A DNA stretch of 16,149 nucleotides, taken from positions 1 through 16,149 of the forward strand of contig DASQHM010000193.1 in the NCBI GenBank assembly GCA_035632095.1, given 5' to 3'. Shown here in pieces: positions 1 to 7,930 of the stretch; the stretch's first letter is position 1; each line of letters starts with the position of its first letter. The notes beneath the pieces were generated by a model. The model was given only the letters and a program-made list of their open reading frames with translations, had not been told where the DNA came from and ran no database searches. Position numbers and translations under genes: made by a program. The DNA is from DASQHM01 sp035632095. Lineage in GTDB: Bacteria > Pseudomonadota > Alphaproteobacteria > Ferrovibrionales > Ferrovibrionaceae.

Positions 1-903
1 GTTCACGGTATCTCCGATCACCGTGAAGGACATCCCGTGCTCGCCGCCGAGATTGCCGAGCACGACGGGGCCGTAGTTGACGCCGATTCCGATGTCGATG
101 CAGCTCAGGCCGGCCGCGAGCCGCTCCGTATTCCACTCGGCAAGCATCGCCAGCATCAATTCTGCGCAGCGCAGGGCATTTCCGGCGTCATGCTCGGAAG
201 CTTGCGGCACGCCGAAGGTCGCGAGCATCGCGTCGCCGATGAACTTCTCCAGCGTCCCGTCGCAGGCGAAGATTTGATTCGACATGCGGCGATGGTATTC
301 GCGCAAGGTTTCCATGACCTGCTCCGGGTCCATCGTCTCGGCCAACCCCGTGAAGCCGACGATGTCCGCAAACAGCACGGCGACGTTCTGACGCCGTACC
401 GGGCCAAAGGGTTCATCCTGCCGCGCCAGAATGTCGACAAGATTGGGTGAAAAGTATCGGGCGAGATTGGCGCGCATGCGCTGCGCCTCATCGCGCTGTC
501 GGCGGATTTCGCCTGTCCGCACTATCTCTTCGACGGTTTTGCGGATCGTCACTTCCAGGTCGGTCATGTCGATCGGCTTGGTTATGAAGTCGAAGGCGCC
601 GCGATTCATTGCCGTGCGGATGTTCGTCATGTCGCCGTAGGCCGAGACGATGACGGCGCGCCGGGTTGACGGCCGCTTGGCCAGCTCGGAAAGCAGCGTC
701 AAGCCGTCCATCACCGGCATGTTGATGTCGGACAGAATGATCTCGATCTCCGGATCGGCCATTAGCATCTCGAGCGCCTGCGCGCCGTCGCGCGCGAAGC
801 GGAATGCGAATTCGCCGGCGCGAATCTGGCGGCGAAACCGCTGGGTGATCAGCAGTTCAAGATCGGGTTCGTCGTCGACGACCAGGATCTTCGAGCCGTT
901 CAC
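1..903 (-). CDS. Response regulator with receiver and class III adenylate cyclase domains (partial, 3' end outside window)
   Basis: Predicted phosphorylation-controlled cytoplasmic enzyme making cAMP from ATP. 301 codons are visible and the C-terminus is cut by the window edge. Residues 1-115 are a CheY-like receiver: acidic pair D10/D11, phospho-acceptor D59 in LSDINMP, S87 and K109 in the switch positions. A charged helical linker (about 116-165, containing LARYFSPNLVDIL) leads into the cyclase domain. There FADIVGFT (metal-binding D180) and EKFIGDAM (K220, second metal aspartate D224) are visible, and the frame breaks off at VIGDTVN. The lysine fits ATP rather than GTP use. The GTG start at 903 has GGAGG about 8 bases upstream. 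It lies 70 bp downstream of the histidine kinase gene on the same strand, so the kinase is probably its phosphodonor. Domain calls are firm; the signal and target are unknown. Confidence 0.93.
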   Translation of the reverse strand, partial: MNGSKILVVDDEPDLELLITQRFRRQIRAGEFAFRFARDGAQALEMLMADPEIEIILSDINMPVMDGLTLLSELAKRPSTRRAVIVSAYGDMTNIRTAMNRGAFDFITKPIDMTDLEVTIRKTVEEIVRTGEIRRQRDEAQRMRANLARYFSPNLVDILARQDEPFGPVRRQNVAVLFADIVGFTGLAETMDPEQVMETLREYHRRMSNQIFACDGTLEKFIGDAMLATFGVPQASEHDAGNALRCAELMLAMLAEWNTERLAAGLSCIDIGIGVNYGPVVLGNLGGEHGMSFTVIGDTVN

Positions 904-973
904 AACCCTTCGCCTCCGGGCACACGGGCCTCGATGCGCGCCGACGCTAAGGAGGCGACCCGCATATGGATTC

Positions 974-3010
974 TCATATGGTCGGTTCCTTGCTTTCCGC
1001 TGGGGATTTTACGCCGCGCAATCCCCGCGGCAGAGTCAGAATGAACTCGGTGAATTCGCCCAATTGGCTTTCGACGGCGATGCTTCCCCCGTGTTCGCGC
1101 GTAACGATCTCATAGCTGATGGAGAGGCCGAGGCCGGTGCCTTCGCCGGTCGGCTTGGTTGTGAAGAACGGCATGAAGAGTTTGGCGCGCACCTCGTCCG
1201 AAATGCCGACGCCGTTGTCGCGCACGCGGACTTCGAGTTTTCCGCCGAGGTTGCGCGTCGACACTTTCAAGCGCGGCGAGAATTGCGGGTCGCCGCCGTC
1301 GCGCTTGCGCTTGTTGGCGGCATAGAAGCCATTACTGATCAGATTGAGGAAGACACGCGTCAAGTCCTGCGGCACCGCCGAAATCATGCCGGCCGCGGGA
1401 TCGTAGTCGCGTTCGATGGTGATGTTGAAGCTCTGATCCTGAGCGCGCAGGCCGTGATAGGTCAGCACCAGCGCGTCCTCGATCAACGCGTTGAGGTCGG
1501 TGTCCTGCAGCTCGCCGCTGCCGCCACGCGAATGCAGCAGCATGCTCTTGACGATACCGTCGGCGCGCCGCCCGTGCTCCCCGATCTTGCCGAGGTTGGT
1601 GACGAGCGTTGCCATGATGTCGTCGATTTCCGCCCGCGTCGCCGGGTCGGTGTTGCCAGAAGTCTTGGCCACCATGTCCTTCAGCTCGGCCAGCAGGTCG
1701 GCAGAAAGGCCGGCAAAATTGTTGACGAAGTTCAGCGGGTTCTTGATTTCATGCGCGATCCCTGCGGTAAGCTGGCCCAAGGACGCCATCTTCTCGGATT
1801 GGATCAGGCGGTTCTGCGCCGCCTTCAAGTCCTCGAGCGAGCGCGCGAGATCCTGCGTGCGCGCTTTTACCCTGCTCTCAAGCTCGGCGTACGACGCATG
1901 GAGACGCCCGGCCATGTCGTTGAACTGATCGGCGAGCGCCTCAAGCTCGTCGCCGGTCTTGACCGTGATGCGCTGCGCGAGATCGCCGCCGCCGATTCGC
2001 GCCGCGCCTGCCCGCAATGCCTGGATGGGCACCACCATCTTGCGGGCAAGAAAAAGCCCCGCAAGAATGGCGAGCAGCAGGCCGGCAAAGAGCAGCGCGC
2101 CGGAGCGTTCGATCGAGGCGTAAAGCGGAGCATAGGCCTCGCCGAGCGGCAATTCGACAAAGACCAGCCAGCCGAGCTGCTGGATCGGCGCATGGGCGGA
2201 GAGAACCTCGCGCCCTTGAATGTCGCGGACCGCCTGCGCCTGCTGCGCCGTGGCCCCGGACATTTCGCTGCGCGCCGCCCGCACTTGGGGAAGCTGCGAC
2301 AGGTCGGTGTCGCGCAGCACAAGGCTGATGTCCGGATGGGCAATCAGGCGTCCCATGCCGTCCACCACGTAAGCACGGCCGTTTTCGCCGACCTTGATTT
2401 GCGAGACAACATCCCAGATGAGCTTGAGATTGACTTCGGCGATGCTGACGCCCGCGTCGCGCCTGGCGCCAGCCACCGCCAACGTCATGTACGGCTCGGA
2501 GCCGCCGCGAAAGTATACGGGACCATACCAAACCTTGTGCGCCACCGCCTCGACGAACTTCGGCTCGCGCGAGAAATCAGCCTTGCTGTCGATCACGTTT
2601 GTATCCAGCCGCGAGACGCGCAGCCGCTCATGCCCGGTTGCGTCGAGTTGCGAGAGTTCGGTGATCGCCGGGACCTGGCGCAGAAGGCGCAGCGCATCGA
2701 AGCTGTGCTGTTCCAGCGTGTCCGCCGTCCAAGGCAGCTGCGTGGTCCATCCGAGCTCGCTCTGGATTTCCTTGACGAACTGCTCAATCTTGGCCGCCGC
2801 CGCCACCGCCTGTTCGTGCTGGATGCGGACCAGCGAGGCCCTGTGCTCTTGATAGGAGAACCAGATTTCGAACAGTCCGTTGGCGAGGAGCGCCACCAGC
2901 ACCACGGCGACAAAGAGCATGACGTATTTGCGGAACAGCCGGCCGCGGACTTTCGGCGCGGTCGCTGCATCCGCGGACGGACGCCGAGGCAGGCTGACGG
3001 CTTCGCTCAC
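974..3010 (-). CDS. Membrane sensor histidine kinase with periplasmic Cache-like domain
   Basis: Senses an unknown periplasmic signal and autophosphorylates, probably passing phosphate to the receiver-cyclase encoded 70 bp downstream. It has 678 residues from the chosen start. Order: first membrane helix about 29-47; extracytoplasmic region about 54-300, Cache-like (GRAYVVDGMGRLIAHPD); second membrane helix about 301-323; HAMP about 324-376; coiled coil; HisKA with H420 in GIAHEIKNPLNFV; then HATPase_c with N-box N560 (LNLISN), G1 D598 (VRDNGVGIS), F-box (FMPFFTTKP) and G2 (GTGLGLSIS, about 622-630). The frame is open to a GTG at 3133, but GTG at 3010 is preferred: it has TTGGAGATC just upstream, a short soluble N-terminus before helix 1, and leaves a 146-bp divergent gap to alr. 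All kinase boxes are intact. Ligand unknown. Confidence 0.93.
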   Translation of the reverse strand: MSEAVSLPRRPSADAATAPKVRGRLFRKYVMLFVAVVLVALLANGLFEIWFSYQEHRASLVRIQHEQAVAAAAKIEQFVKEIQSELGWTTQLPWTADTLEQHSFDALRLLRQVPAITELSQLDATGHERLRVSRLDTNVIDSKADFSREPKFVEAVAHKVWYGPVYFRGGSEPYMTLAVAGARRDAGVSIAEVNLKLIWDVVSQIKVGENGRAYVVDGMGRLIAHPDISLVLRDTDLSQLPQVRAARSEMSGATAQQAQAVRDIQGREVLSAHAPIQQLGWLVFVELPLGEAYAPLYASIERSGALLFAGLLLAILAGLFLARKMVVPIQALRAGAARIGGGDLAQRITVKTGDELEALADQFNDMAGRLHASYAELESRVKARTQDLARSLEDLKAAQNRLIQSEKMASLGQLTAGIAHEIKNPLNFVNNFAGLSADLLAELKDMVAKTSGNTDPATRAEIDDIMATLVTNLGKIGEHGRRADGIVKSMLLHSRGGSGELQDTDLNALIEDALVLTYHGLRAQDQSFNITIERDYDPAAGMISAVPQDLTRVFLNLISNGFYAANKRKRDGGDPQFSPRLKVSTRNLGGKLEVRVRDNGVGISDEVRAKLFMPFFTTKPTGEGTGLGLSISYEIVTREHGGSIAVESQLGEFTEFILTLPRGLRGVKSPAESKEPTI

Positions 3011-3156
3011 GCGATCTCCAATCGAAGCGGCATTTCGAGGCTTCCGGTAACTCCGAGCATTGATATGCCGAAATACGTTAGCAGAGCCGATCCATTTCGC
3101 GACATCAAAGCGGCCGACCCTTCGACATTCCACGGCTCAGGGCTCATGCTAGACGC
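3011..3156. promoter_or_regulatory. Divergent intergenic region between histidine kinase and alr
   Basis: This 146-bp gap separates the minus-strand kinase operon from the plus-strand alr operon, so it must hold promoters for both unless alr is expressed by read-through. It contains the kinase Shine-Dalgarno (TTGGAGATC read on the minus strand, near 3014-3022). I found no convincing paired -35/-10 hexamers on either strand, so no promoter is placed. The region is inferred from gene arrangement only. Confidence 0.4.
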
Positions 3157-4272
3157 ATGGGGAACGAGTCGAGCCCGGCGGCATCCGCGATCCTGACCCT
3201 CGATCTGGCCGCGCTGGCGGAAAACTGGCGGCGCCTGTGTCGCCTCGCGGAAGGCGCCGAGGTCGCCGCCGTAGTCAAGGCGAACGGCTACGGCATCGGG
3301 GCCGCGCCGGTCGCAAAGGCCCTGCGGGCCGCCGGGTGCCGCAGCTTTTTCGTGGCGCACGCCAGCGAAGGACTGACCCTCAGGCGCACCCTACCGGATG
3401 CGGACATCTACGTGCTGCACGGATTGCTGCCGGGAGAGGAGCCGGCCGCACAGGCCGCGGGGCTGATCGCGACGCTCAACGACCTGCCGCAGATCGATAT
3501 CTGCGCCGCGCTCGGCCGGCGCGGGCGGCCTTTGCCGGCAGCGCTTCACATCGATACCGGGATGACGCGGCTCGGCTTGAGCGAGCCGGACGTGCATGAG
3601 CTGGCGCGGAACCCGGCGCGCCTGGCGGGCCTCGACCTGCGGCTGGTCATGAGCCACCTCGCCTGCTCTGAGGAGGACGGAAACCCCATGAACCCGCGCC
3701 AGCTCGCCGAGTTCGAGCGGCTGCGCGCGTTGCTGCCGGCCGCGCCTGCCTCGCTGGCCAATTCGGCCGGCATCTTTTTGGGACCGCCCTACCGCTTCGA
3801 GATGGTGCGGGCTGGAGTCGCTCTCTATGGGGCAAATCCGCTCGAACGCGGTGTCAATCCCATGGTGCAAGTTGTTCATCTGCAAGGTAGAATCTTGCAG
3901 ACTCGGCGCGTTGACTCGCCCCGGACCGTTGGCTATGGTGCGACCCATCTCGCAGATCGCTCGGCCCGTATCGCCACGGTCGGCGTGGGCTACGCCGACG
4001 GTTATCCGCGTTCCCTCGGCAATCGCGGTTTCGCCCATGTGGGGTCTCAGCGTGTACCGGTGGTGGGGCGCGTCTCGATGGACCTGATCACCCTCGACGT
4101 CACTCGCCTGCCGGCGGACGCGGCAGAACCCGGAACGTTGGTGGACCTGATGGGCGGCAATGTCGACATCGACGAGCTGGCCGTCGCCGCCGGCACCAAC
4201 ACCTACGAGCTGTTGACCCGACTTGGACCGCGCTACCGGCGCATCTACACCGGCGGACCTCACGACGCATGA
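3157..4272 (+). CDS. alr: Alanine racemase
   Basis: PLP-dependent cytoplasmic enzyme interconverting L- and D-alanine for peptidoglycan synthesis. It has 371 residues, normal for the family. The fold is visible as an N-terminal PLP barrel with the Schiff-base lysine K41 in VVKANGYGIGA, followed by a C-terminal beta domain carrying the catalytic tyrosine Y279 in VGYADGYPR and the conserved VVGRVSMD segment. HIDTGMTRLG and SHLACSE are further family signatures. ATG at 3157 is used because it places the lysine at the usual distance from the N-terminus; its Shine-Dalgarno is weak. It is the first gene of the plus-strand block, and its stop overlaps the mlaE start by four bases (ATGA), which suggests translational coupling. 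Nothing is missing; whether it is the only racemase in the cell cannot be told here. Confidence 0.97.
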   Translation: MGNESSPAASAILTLDLAALAENWRRLCRLAEGAEVAAVVKANGYGIGAAPVAKALRAAGCRSFFVAHASEGLTLRRTLPDADIYVLHGLLPGEEPAAQAAGLIATLNDLPQIDICAALGRRGRPLPAALHIDTGMTRLGLSEPDVHELARNPARLAGLDLRLVMSHLACSEEDGNPMNPRQLAEFERLRALLPAAPASLANSAGIFLGPPYRFEMVRAGVALYGANPLERGVNPMVQVVHLQGRILQTRRVDSPRTVGYGATHLADRSARIATVGVGYADGYPRSLGNRGFAHVGSQRVPVVGRVSMDLITLDVTRLPADAAEPGTLVDLMGGNVDIDELAVAAGTNTYELLTRLGPRYRRIYTGGPHDA

Positions 4273-5042
4273 ATTTTGTCGCACTGATCGGCCGCGTCGT
4301 GCTGGCCTTCCTATCGACATCCGGCCGGCTCGCCATTTTCACATTCCACGGCGTGCGCCACTGCTTCGCGCCGCCGCTCTATCTGCGCCTGGTCGGCCGG
4401 CAGATGATGGCCATCGGGTACTACTCGCTGCCGGTCGTCGGGTTGACCGCGCTGTTCACCGGCATGGTTCTGGCGCTGCAGATCTATGTCGGCTCCGCAC
4501 GCTTCAACGCGGAAAGCGCCGTGGCAACCGTGGTCGTCATCGGCATAACGCGCGAGCTCGGACCCGTGCTCGGCGGGTTGATGGTGGCGGGCCGGGTCAG
4601 CGCCGCCATGGCGGCCGAGATCGGCACCATGCGCGTCACCGAGCAGATCGACGCGCTCGTCACGCTCTCGACCAATCCGTACAAGTATCTCGTCGTGCCG
4701 CGGCTCGTCGCCGGCACGATCACCATGCCGCTGCTCGTGGTGGTGGCCGACATCATCGGCGTCATGGGCGGCTATCTCGTCGGCACCGGCAAGCTCAGCT
4801 TCAACGCGAACACGTATCTCAAGAACACCTTCGACTATCTGGAGACCCTCGACGTGGTGTCCGGCGTCGTCAAGGCCGCCGTGTTCGGGTTCCTGATCGC
4901 GCTGATGGGCTGCTACCAGGGCTTCAATTCCAAGGGCGGCGCGCAGGGCGTTGGCCGCGCGACCACCGACGCGGTGGTTTCCGCCTCGATCCTGATCCTG
5001 ATATCGGACTATCTGCTGACAGAGGCGTTCTTCGCGAAATGA
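4269..5042 (+). CDS. mlaE: MlaE-family ABC transporter permease
   Basis: Inner-membrane permease of the MCE/Mla type, which in characterised relatives moves phospholipids between inner and outer membrane. It has 257 residues with an amphipathic N-terminus and about five to six hydrophobic segments. The family hallmark runs through TRELGPVLGGLMVAGRV and then the AAEIGTMRVTEQIDAL segment, the cytoplasmic region that contacts the ATPase. The start ATG at 4269 overlaps the alr stop, and the stop overlaps the mlaF start (both ATGA), so the three genes are probably translationally coupled. No substrate-binding MlaD (MCE) protein and no MlaB/MlaC is encoded next to it, so these must be elsewhere if the transporter is complete. 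The family is clear; lipid transport and its direction are inferred from the family. Confidence 0.93.
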   Translation: MNFVALIGRVVLAFLSTSGRLAIFTFHGVRHCFAPPLYLRLVGRQMMAIGYYSLPVVGLTALFTGMVLALQIYVGSARFNAESAVATVVVIGITRELGPVLGGLMVAGRVSAAMAAEIGTMRVTEQIDALVTLSTNPYKYLVVPRLVAGTITMPLLVVVADIIGVMGGYLVGTGKLSFNANTYLKNTFDYLETLDVVSGVVKAAVFGFLIALMGCYQGFNSKGGAQGVGRATTDAVVSASILILISDYLLTEAFFAK

Positions 5043-5815
5043 ACGCTGTGCCGAAAATATCGCTGAAAGGCGTCTCCAAGCGTTTCGGATCGAAGGTCGT
5101 CCTCGACGGCCTAGATCTCGACGTCGCCAAGGGCGAATCCGTCGTGGTGATCGGCGGCTCCGGCACCGGCAAATCGGTGATGCTGAAATGCATTCTCGGC
5201 CTGCTCAAGCCCGAAAAGGGCAGCATCAAGATCGACGGCACCGAAGTCGTCGGCATCGGCGCCGGCGAACGCGAGAAGATTCTCACGAAATTCGGCATGT
5301 TGTTTCAGGGCTCTGCCTTGTTCGACAGCCTCCGCGTCTGGGAGAACGTCGCTTTCGGCTTGATCCAAGGCCACGGCACGCCGCGCGAGGAAGCCAAGAA
5401 GATCGCGCTGGAGAAGCTCGCCGAAGTCGGCCTCGGGCCGGAAGTTGGCGAGCTTAGCCCCTCGGAATTGTCAGGGGGCATGCAGAAACGCGTGGCCTTG
5501 GCCCGCGCTATCGCCACGGAACCCGAAATCATCTTCTTCGACGAGCCGACGACCGGCCTCGACCCGATCATGGGCGACGTCATCAACAACCTGATCGTCG
5601 CCGCCGTGAAGCGGCGCGGCGCCACCACCCTCTCCATCACCCACGACCTCGCGTCGGCCCGCAAGATCGCCGACCGGATCGCCATGATCTACAAGGGCAA
5701 GATCATCTGGGTGGGCAGGTCGAAAGAGATCGATTCGTCCGGCAACGAATACGTCGACCAGTTCATTCACGGCCGAGCCGAAGGCCCGATCAAGATGGAG
5801 GTGCTGCGTCCATGA
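5039..5815 (+). CDS. mlaF: MlaF-family ABC transporter ATP-binding protein
   Basis: Cytoplasmic ATPase partner of the adjacent MlaE permease. It has 258 residues with every nucleotide-binding motif: Walker A GGSGTGKS (39-46), Q-loop in GMLFQGSALFDSL, signature LSGGM (144-148), Walker B IIFFDEPTTGLDP (E169 catalytic) and H-loop H202 in SITHDL. The FQGSALFDSL segment and the LSGGMQKRVALARA signature are typical of the Mla/Ttg2A branch rather than generic importers. The reading frame is open well upstream inside mlaE, but ATG at 5039 overlapping the mlaE stop gives the expected N-terminus and length. A 36-bp gap separates it from radA, so transcription may continue into radA. The family is firm; the lipid substrate is inferred. 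Confidence 0.95.
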   Translation: MNAVPKISLKGVSKRFGSKVVLDGLDLDVAKGESVVVIGGSGTGKSVMLKCILGLLKPEKGSIKIDGTEVVGIGAGEREKILTKFGMLFQGSALFDSLRVWENVAFGLIQGHGTPREEAKKIALEKLAEVGLGPEVGELSPSELSGGMQKRVALARAIATEPEIIFFDEPTTGLDPIMGDVINNLIVAAVKRRGATTLSITHDLASARKIADRIAMIYKGKIIWVGRSKEIDSSGNEYVDQFIHGRAEGPIKMEVLRP

Positions 5816-5851
5816 CGGCCGGCGCGCGTCTCCCGGCGCGGGGGCATTGAC

Positions 5852-7228
5852 ATGGCGAAGCCACAAGCGGCTTACGTCTGCCAAAGCTGCGGTGCCAGCT
5901 ATCGCAAATGGCAAGGCTGGTGCGAGGAATGCGGCAGCCGCAGCTCCATCGTCGAGGAAGCGGCGCGCGAGGCGGTGCCCAAGGGCCTGACCGTCGGCAA
6001 GGGCCAGGTGATCGAATTCGCATCGCTCGATGCCGGCGCCGATGAGGCTTCTCGCCTCTCCACCGGCATTGCGGAATTCGACCGGGTGACGGGCGGCGGC
6101 CTGGTTCCGGGCTCGGCGGTATTGATCGGCGGCGATCCCGGCATCGGCAAATCGACGCTGCTGCTGCAGGCGACGACCGGCCTCGCGCGTGCCGGTGTGC
6201 CTGCGGTCTATATCTCCGGCGAGGAGGCGACGCAGCAAGTGGCGTTGCGGGCGCGCCGCCTCGGGTTGGCCGACGCGCCGGTACGGCTTGCCGCCGCGAA
6301 TTCGCTTCGCGACATCCTGACCACGCTGGAGCGCGGGCCGCCGGCGCGGGTCGTAGTGATCGATTCCATCCAGACCATGTTCGCCGACAATCTCGATTCC
6401 GCGCCGGGCACGGTGGCGCAAGTCCGCGCAACGGCGCAGGAACTTGTCCGCTTCGCCAAGCGCAACGACGCGACCGTGTTCCTGGTCGGCCACGTGACCA
6501 AGGAGGGCCAGATCGCCGGGCCGCGCGTGGTGGAGCATATGGTGGACACGGTGCTCTACTTCGAAGGCGAGCGCGGCCACCAATTCCGTATTCTGCGCGC
6601 GGTAAAGAATCGTTTCGGCCCGACCGACGAAATCGGCGTATTCGCCATGACCGACCGCGGTTTGGCGGAAGTGCCGAACCCATCGCAACTTTTCCTCGGT
6701 TCGCGCAGCGGCCGCGTCAGCGGCGCCGCGGTCTTCGCCGGCATGGAAGGCACGCGGCCGTTGCTGGTGGAGATTCAAGCGCTCGTCGCCGCCTCGCCCC
6801 TCGCCACGCCGCGGCGCGCCGTGGTCGGCTGGGATTCCGGCCGGCTGGCGATGATCATGGCCGTGCTCGACGCGCGCTGCGGCCTGGCGCTCGGCGGCAA
6901 TGACGTATATTTGAACGTGGCCGGCGGCCTTCGCGTAAACGAGCCCGCGGCCGATTTGGCGGTCGCCGCGGCGCTGGTCTCGGCCGTGACCGATACGCCG
7001 TTGCCGGAAGACACCGTCGTCTTCGGTGAGATCAGCCTTGCGGGCGAAGTCCGCGCGGTCGGTCAGGCGGACGCGCGGCTCAAGGAAGCGGCCAAGCTCG
7101 GTTTCGCTCACGCCATCGTGCCACTTGGAACCGGCCAACGGCAGCAGCCGCTCAAATTGTCCGAGTTCGATCGCCTATCGGCGCTGCTGGATCTGTTCCC
7201 CGGCGTCGAGCGCGCCGGGCGGAAGTAG
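5852..7228 (+). CDS. radA: DNA repair and recombination ATPase RadA (Sms)
   Basis: Helicase-like ATPase that helps process branched recombination intermediates. It has 458 residues, the normal length. An N-terminal zinc finger has C10/C13 and C24/C27 (CQSC...CEEC). The RecA-like core has Walker A GGDPGIGKST (93-102, K100), and the RadA-specific KNRFG motif is at 252-256. The C-terminal third resembles the Lon protease S16 fold, including GGNDVYLNVAGGLRVNEPAAD and GEISLAGEVRAV. ATG at 5852 puts the zinc finger ten residues in, as in homologues, with a G-rich stretch about 7 bases upstream. It lies between the lipid-transport pair and cvpA-purF, an arrangement recalled from other alphaproteobacteria. 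No defects seen. Confidence 0.97.
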   Translation: MAKPQAAYVCQSCGASYRKWQGWCEECGSRSSIVEEAAREAVPKGLTVGKGQVIEFASLDAGADEASRLSTGIAEFDRVTGGGLVPGSAVLIGGDPGIGKSTLLLQATTGLARAGVPAVYISGEEATQQVALRARRLGLADAPVRLAAANSLRDILTTLERGPPARVVVIDSIQTMFADNLDSAPGTVAQVRATAQELVRFAKRNDATVFLVGHVTKEGQIAGPRVVEHMVDTVLYFEGERGHQFRILRAVKNRFGPTDEIGVFAMTDRGLAEVPNPSQLFLGSRSGRVSGAAVFAGMEGTRPLLVEIQALVAASPLATPRRAVVGWDSGRLAMIMAVLDARCGLALGGNDVYLNVAGGLRVNEPAADLAVAAALVSAVTDTPLPEDTVVFGEISLAGEVRAVGQADARLKEAAKLGFAHAIVPLGTGQRQQPLKLSEFDRLSALLDLFPGVERAGRK

Positions 7229-7243
7229 GAAGACCGTCGCGTC

Positions 7244-7930
7244 ATGGAAAAGTTCCCGGTCAATCTCGTCGATCTGGCGGTCATCGGCTTGGTTGTGCTC
7301 TCCGGAGTCCTGGCGTTCTTTCGCGGTTTCGTGCGCGAAGTCCTTTCCATCGCCGGCTGGGTCGGCGCCGGTTTCGCGGCACTCTATCTCTATGAGCCCG
7401 TGGCGCCGGCGGTGCGGCGCTACCTCTCGCCGCCCATTCTGGCCAATGCCGTGACGGCCATCGTGATCTTCCTGATCGCGCTGATCGTCTTTTCGGTGAT
7501 CAGCCGCACCATAGAAACCAAGGTCCGGCAAAGCAGCATGAGCGCCCTCGATCGCTCGCTCGGCTTCGTCTATGGAGTCGTGCGCGGCGTGGTTGTCCTG
7601 GCTCTGGCCTATCTTCTGGTCGCCTGGGCCGTGCCGACGGACGATTTGCCGCAGGCGGTGCGCACGGCCCGGTCCCTCCCGGTGGTCGCCACCGCGGGGG
7701 ACCTTTTGCTCGGACTGTTGCCGAAGGACGCCCGCGACAAGGCCCGCCAGACGGTTGGTTCGGCCGGTCAGCAGGCCAAGGACGCCGCCGATACCGCCCG
7801 GGCCTTGGAGCGCTTGACCCGGCCTGCGCCCGAACCATCTTCAAAGCCTGACTCAGGCGAAGAATCGGGCTATAAGGGCGACGAACGCCGATCGCTCGAC
7901 AACCTGATTCGCAACAACCAAGGCCGCTGA
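7244..7930 (+). CDS. cvpA: CvpA family inner-membrane protein
   Basis: Integral membrane protein of the CvpA family, named for colicin V production in E. coli and often encoded beside purF; its molecular role is unsettled. It has 228 residues. Four hydrophobic segments lie in the first ~130 residues: about 7-25, 31-48, 63-85 and 103-126. The family landmarks FFRGFVREVLSIAGW and DRSLGFVYGVVRG are present. The C-terminal ~100 residues are hydrophilic, Ala/Lys/Pro-rich and low in complexity, probably a disordered cytoplasmic tail. An AGGAAGA element lies roughly 10 bases before the ATG, and the gap after radA is 15 bp. The stop shares one base with the purF start (TGATG), so purF translation is probably coupled. 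The family call is strong. Confidence 0.93.
   Translation: MEKFPVNLVDLAVIGLVVLSGVLAFFRGFVREVLSIAGWVGAGFAALYLYEPVAPAVRRYLSPPILANAVTAIVIFLIALIVFSVISRTIETKVRQSSMSALDRSLGFVYGVVRGVVVLALAYLLVAWAVPTDDLPQAVRTARSLPVVATAGDLLLGLLPKDARDKARQTVGSAGQQAKDAADTARALERLTRPAPEPSSKPDSGEESGYKGDERRSLDNLIRNNQGR

Noticed and set aside
3011..3156. Specific -35/-10 boxes for alr and the kinase, such as TTGATA near 3060
   Set aside because: No pair of hexamers with 16-18 bp spacing reached a convincing match on either strand.
650..3196. 848-codon open frame on the plus strand opposite the histidine kinase
   Set aside because: It mirrors the kinase gene, has Arg/Ala-rich low-information protein sequence with no recognisable domain, and arises from high third-position GC. 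The minus-strand kinase has all its motifs.
5471..7138. 555-codon minus-strand open frame opposite mlaF and radA
   Set aside because: Shadow frame with His/Arg/Ala-rich sequence and no motif; it overlaps two clear genes.
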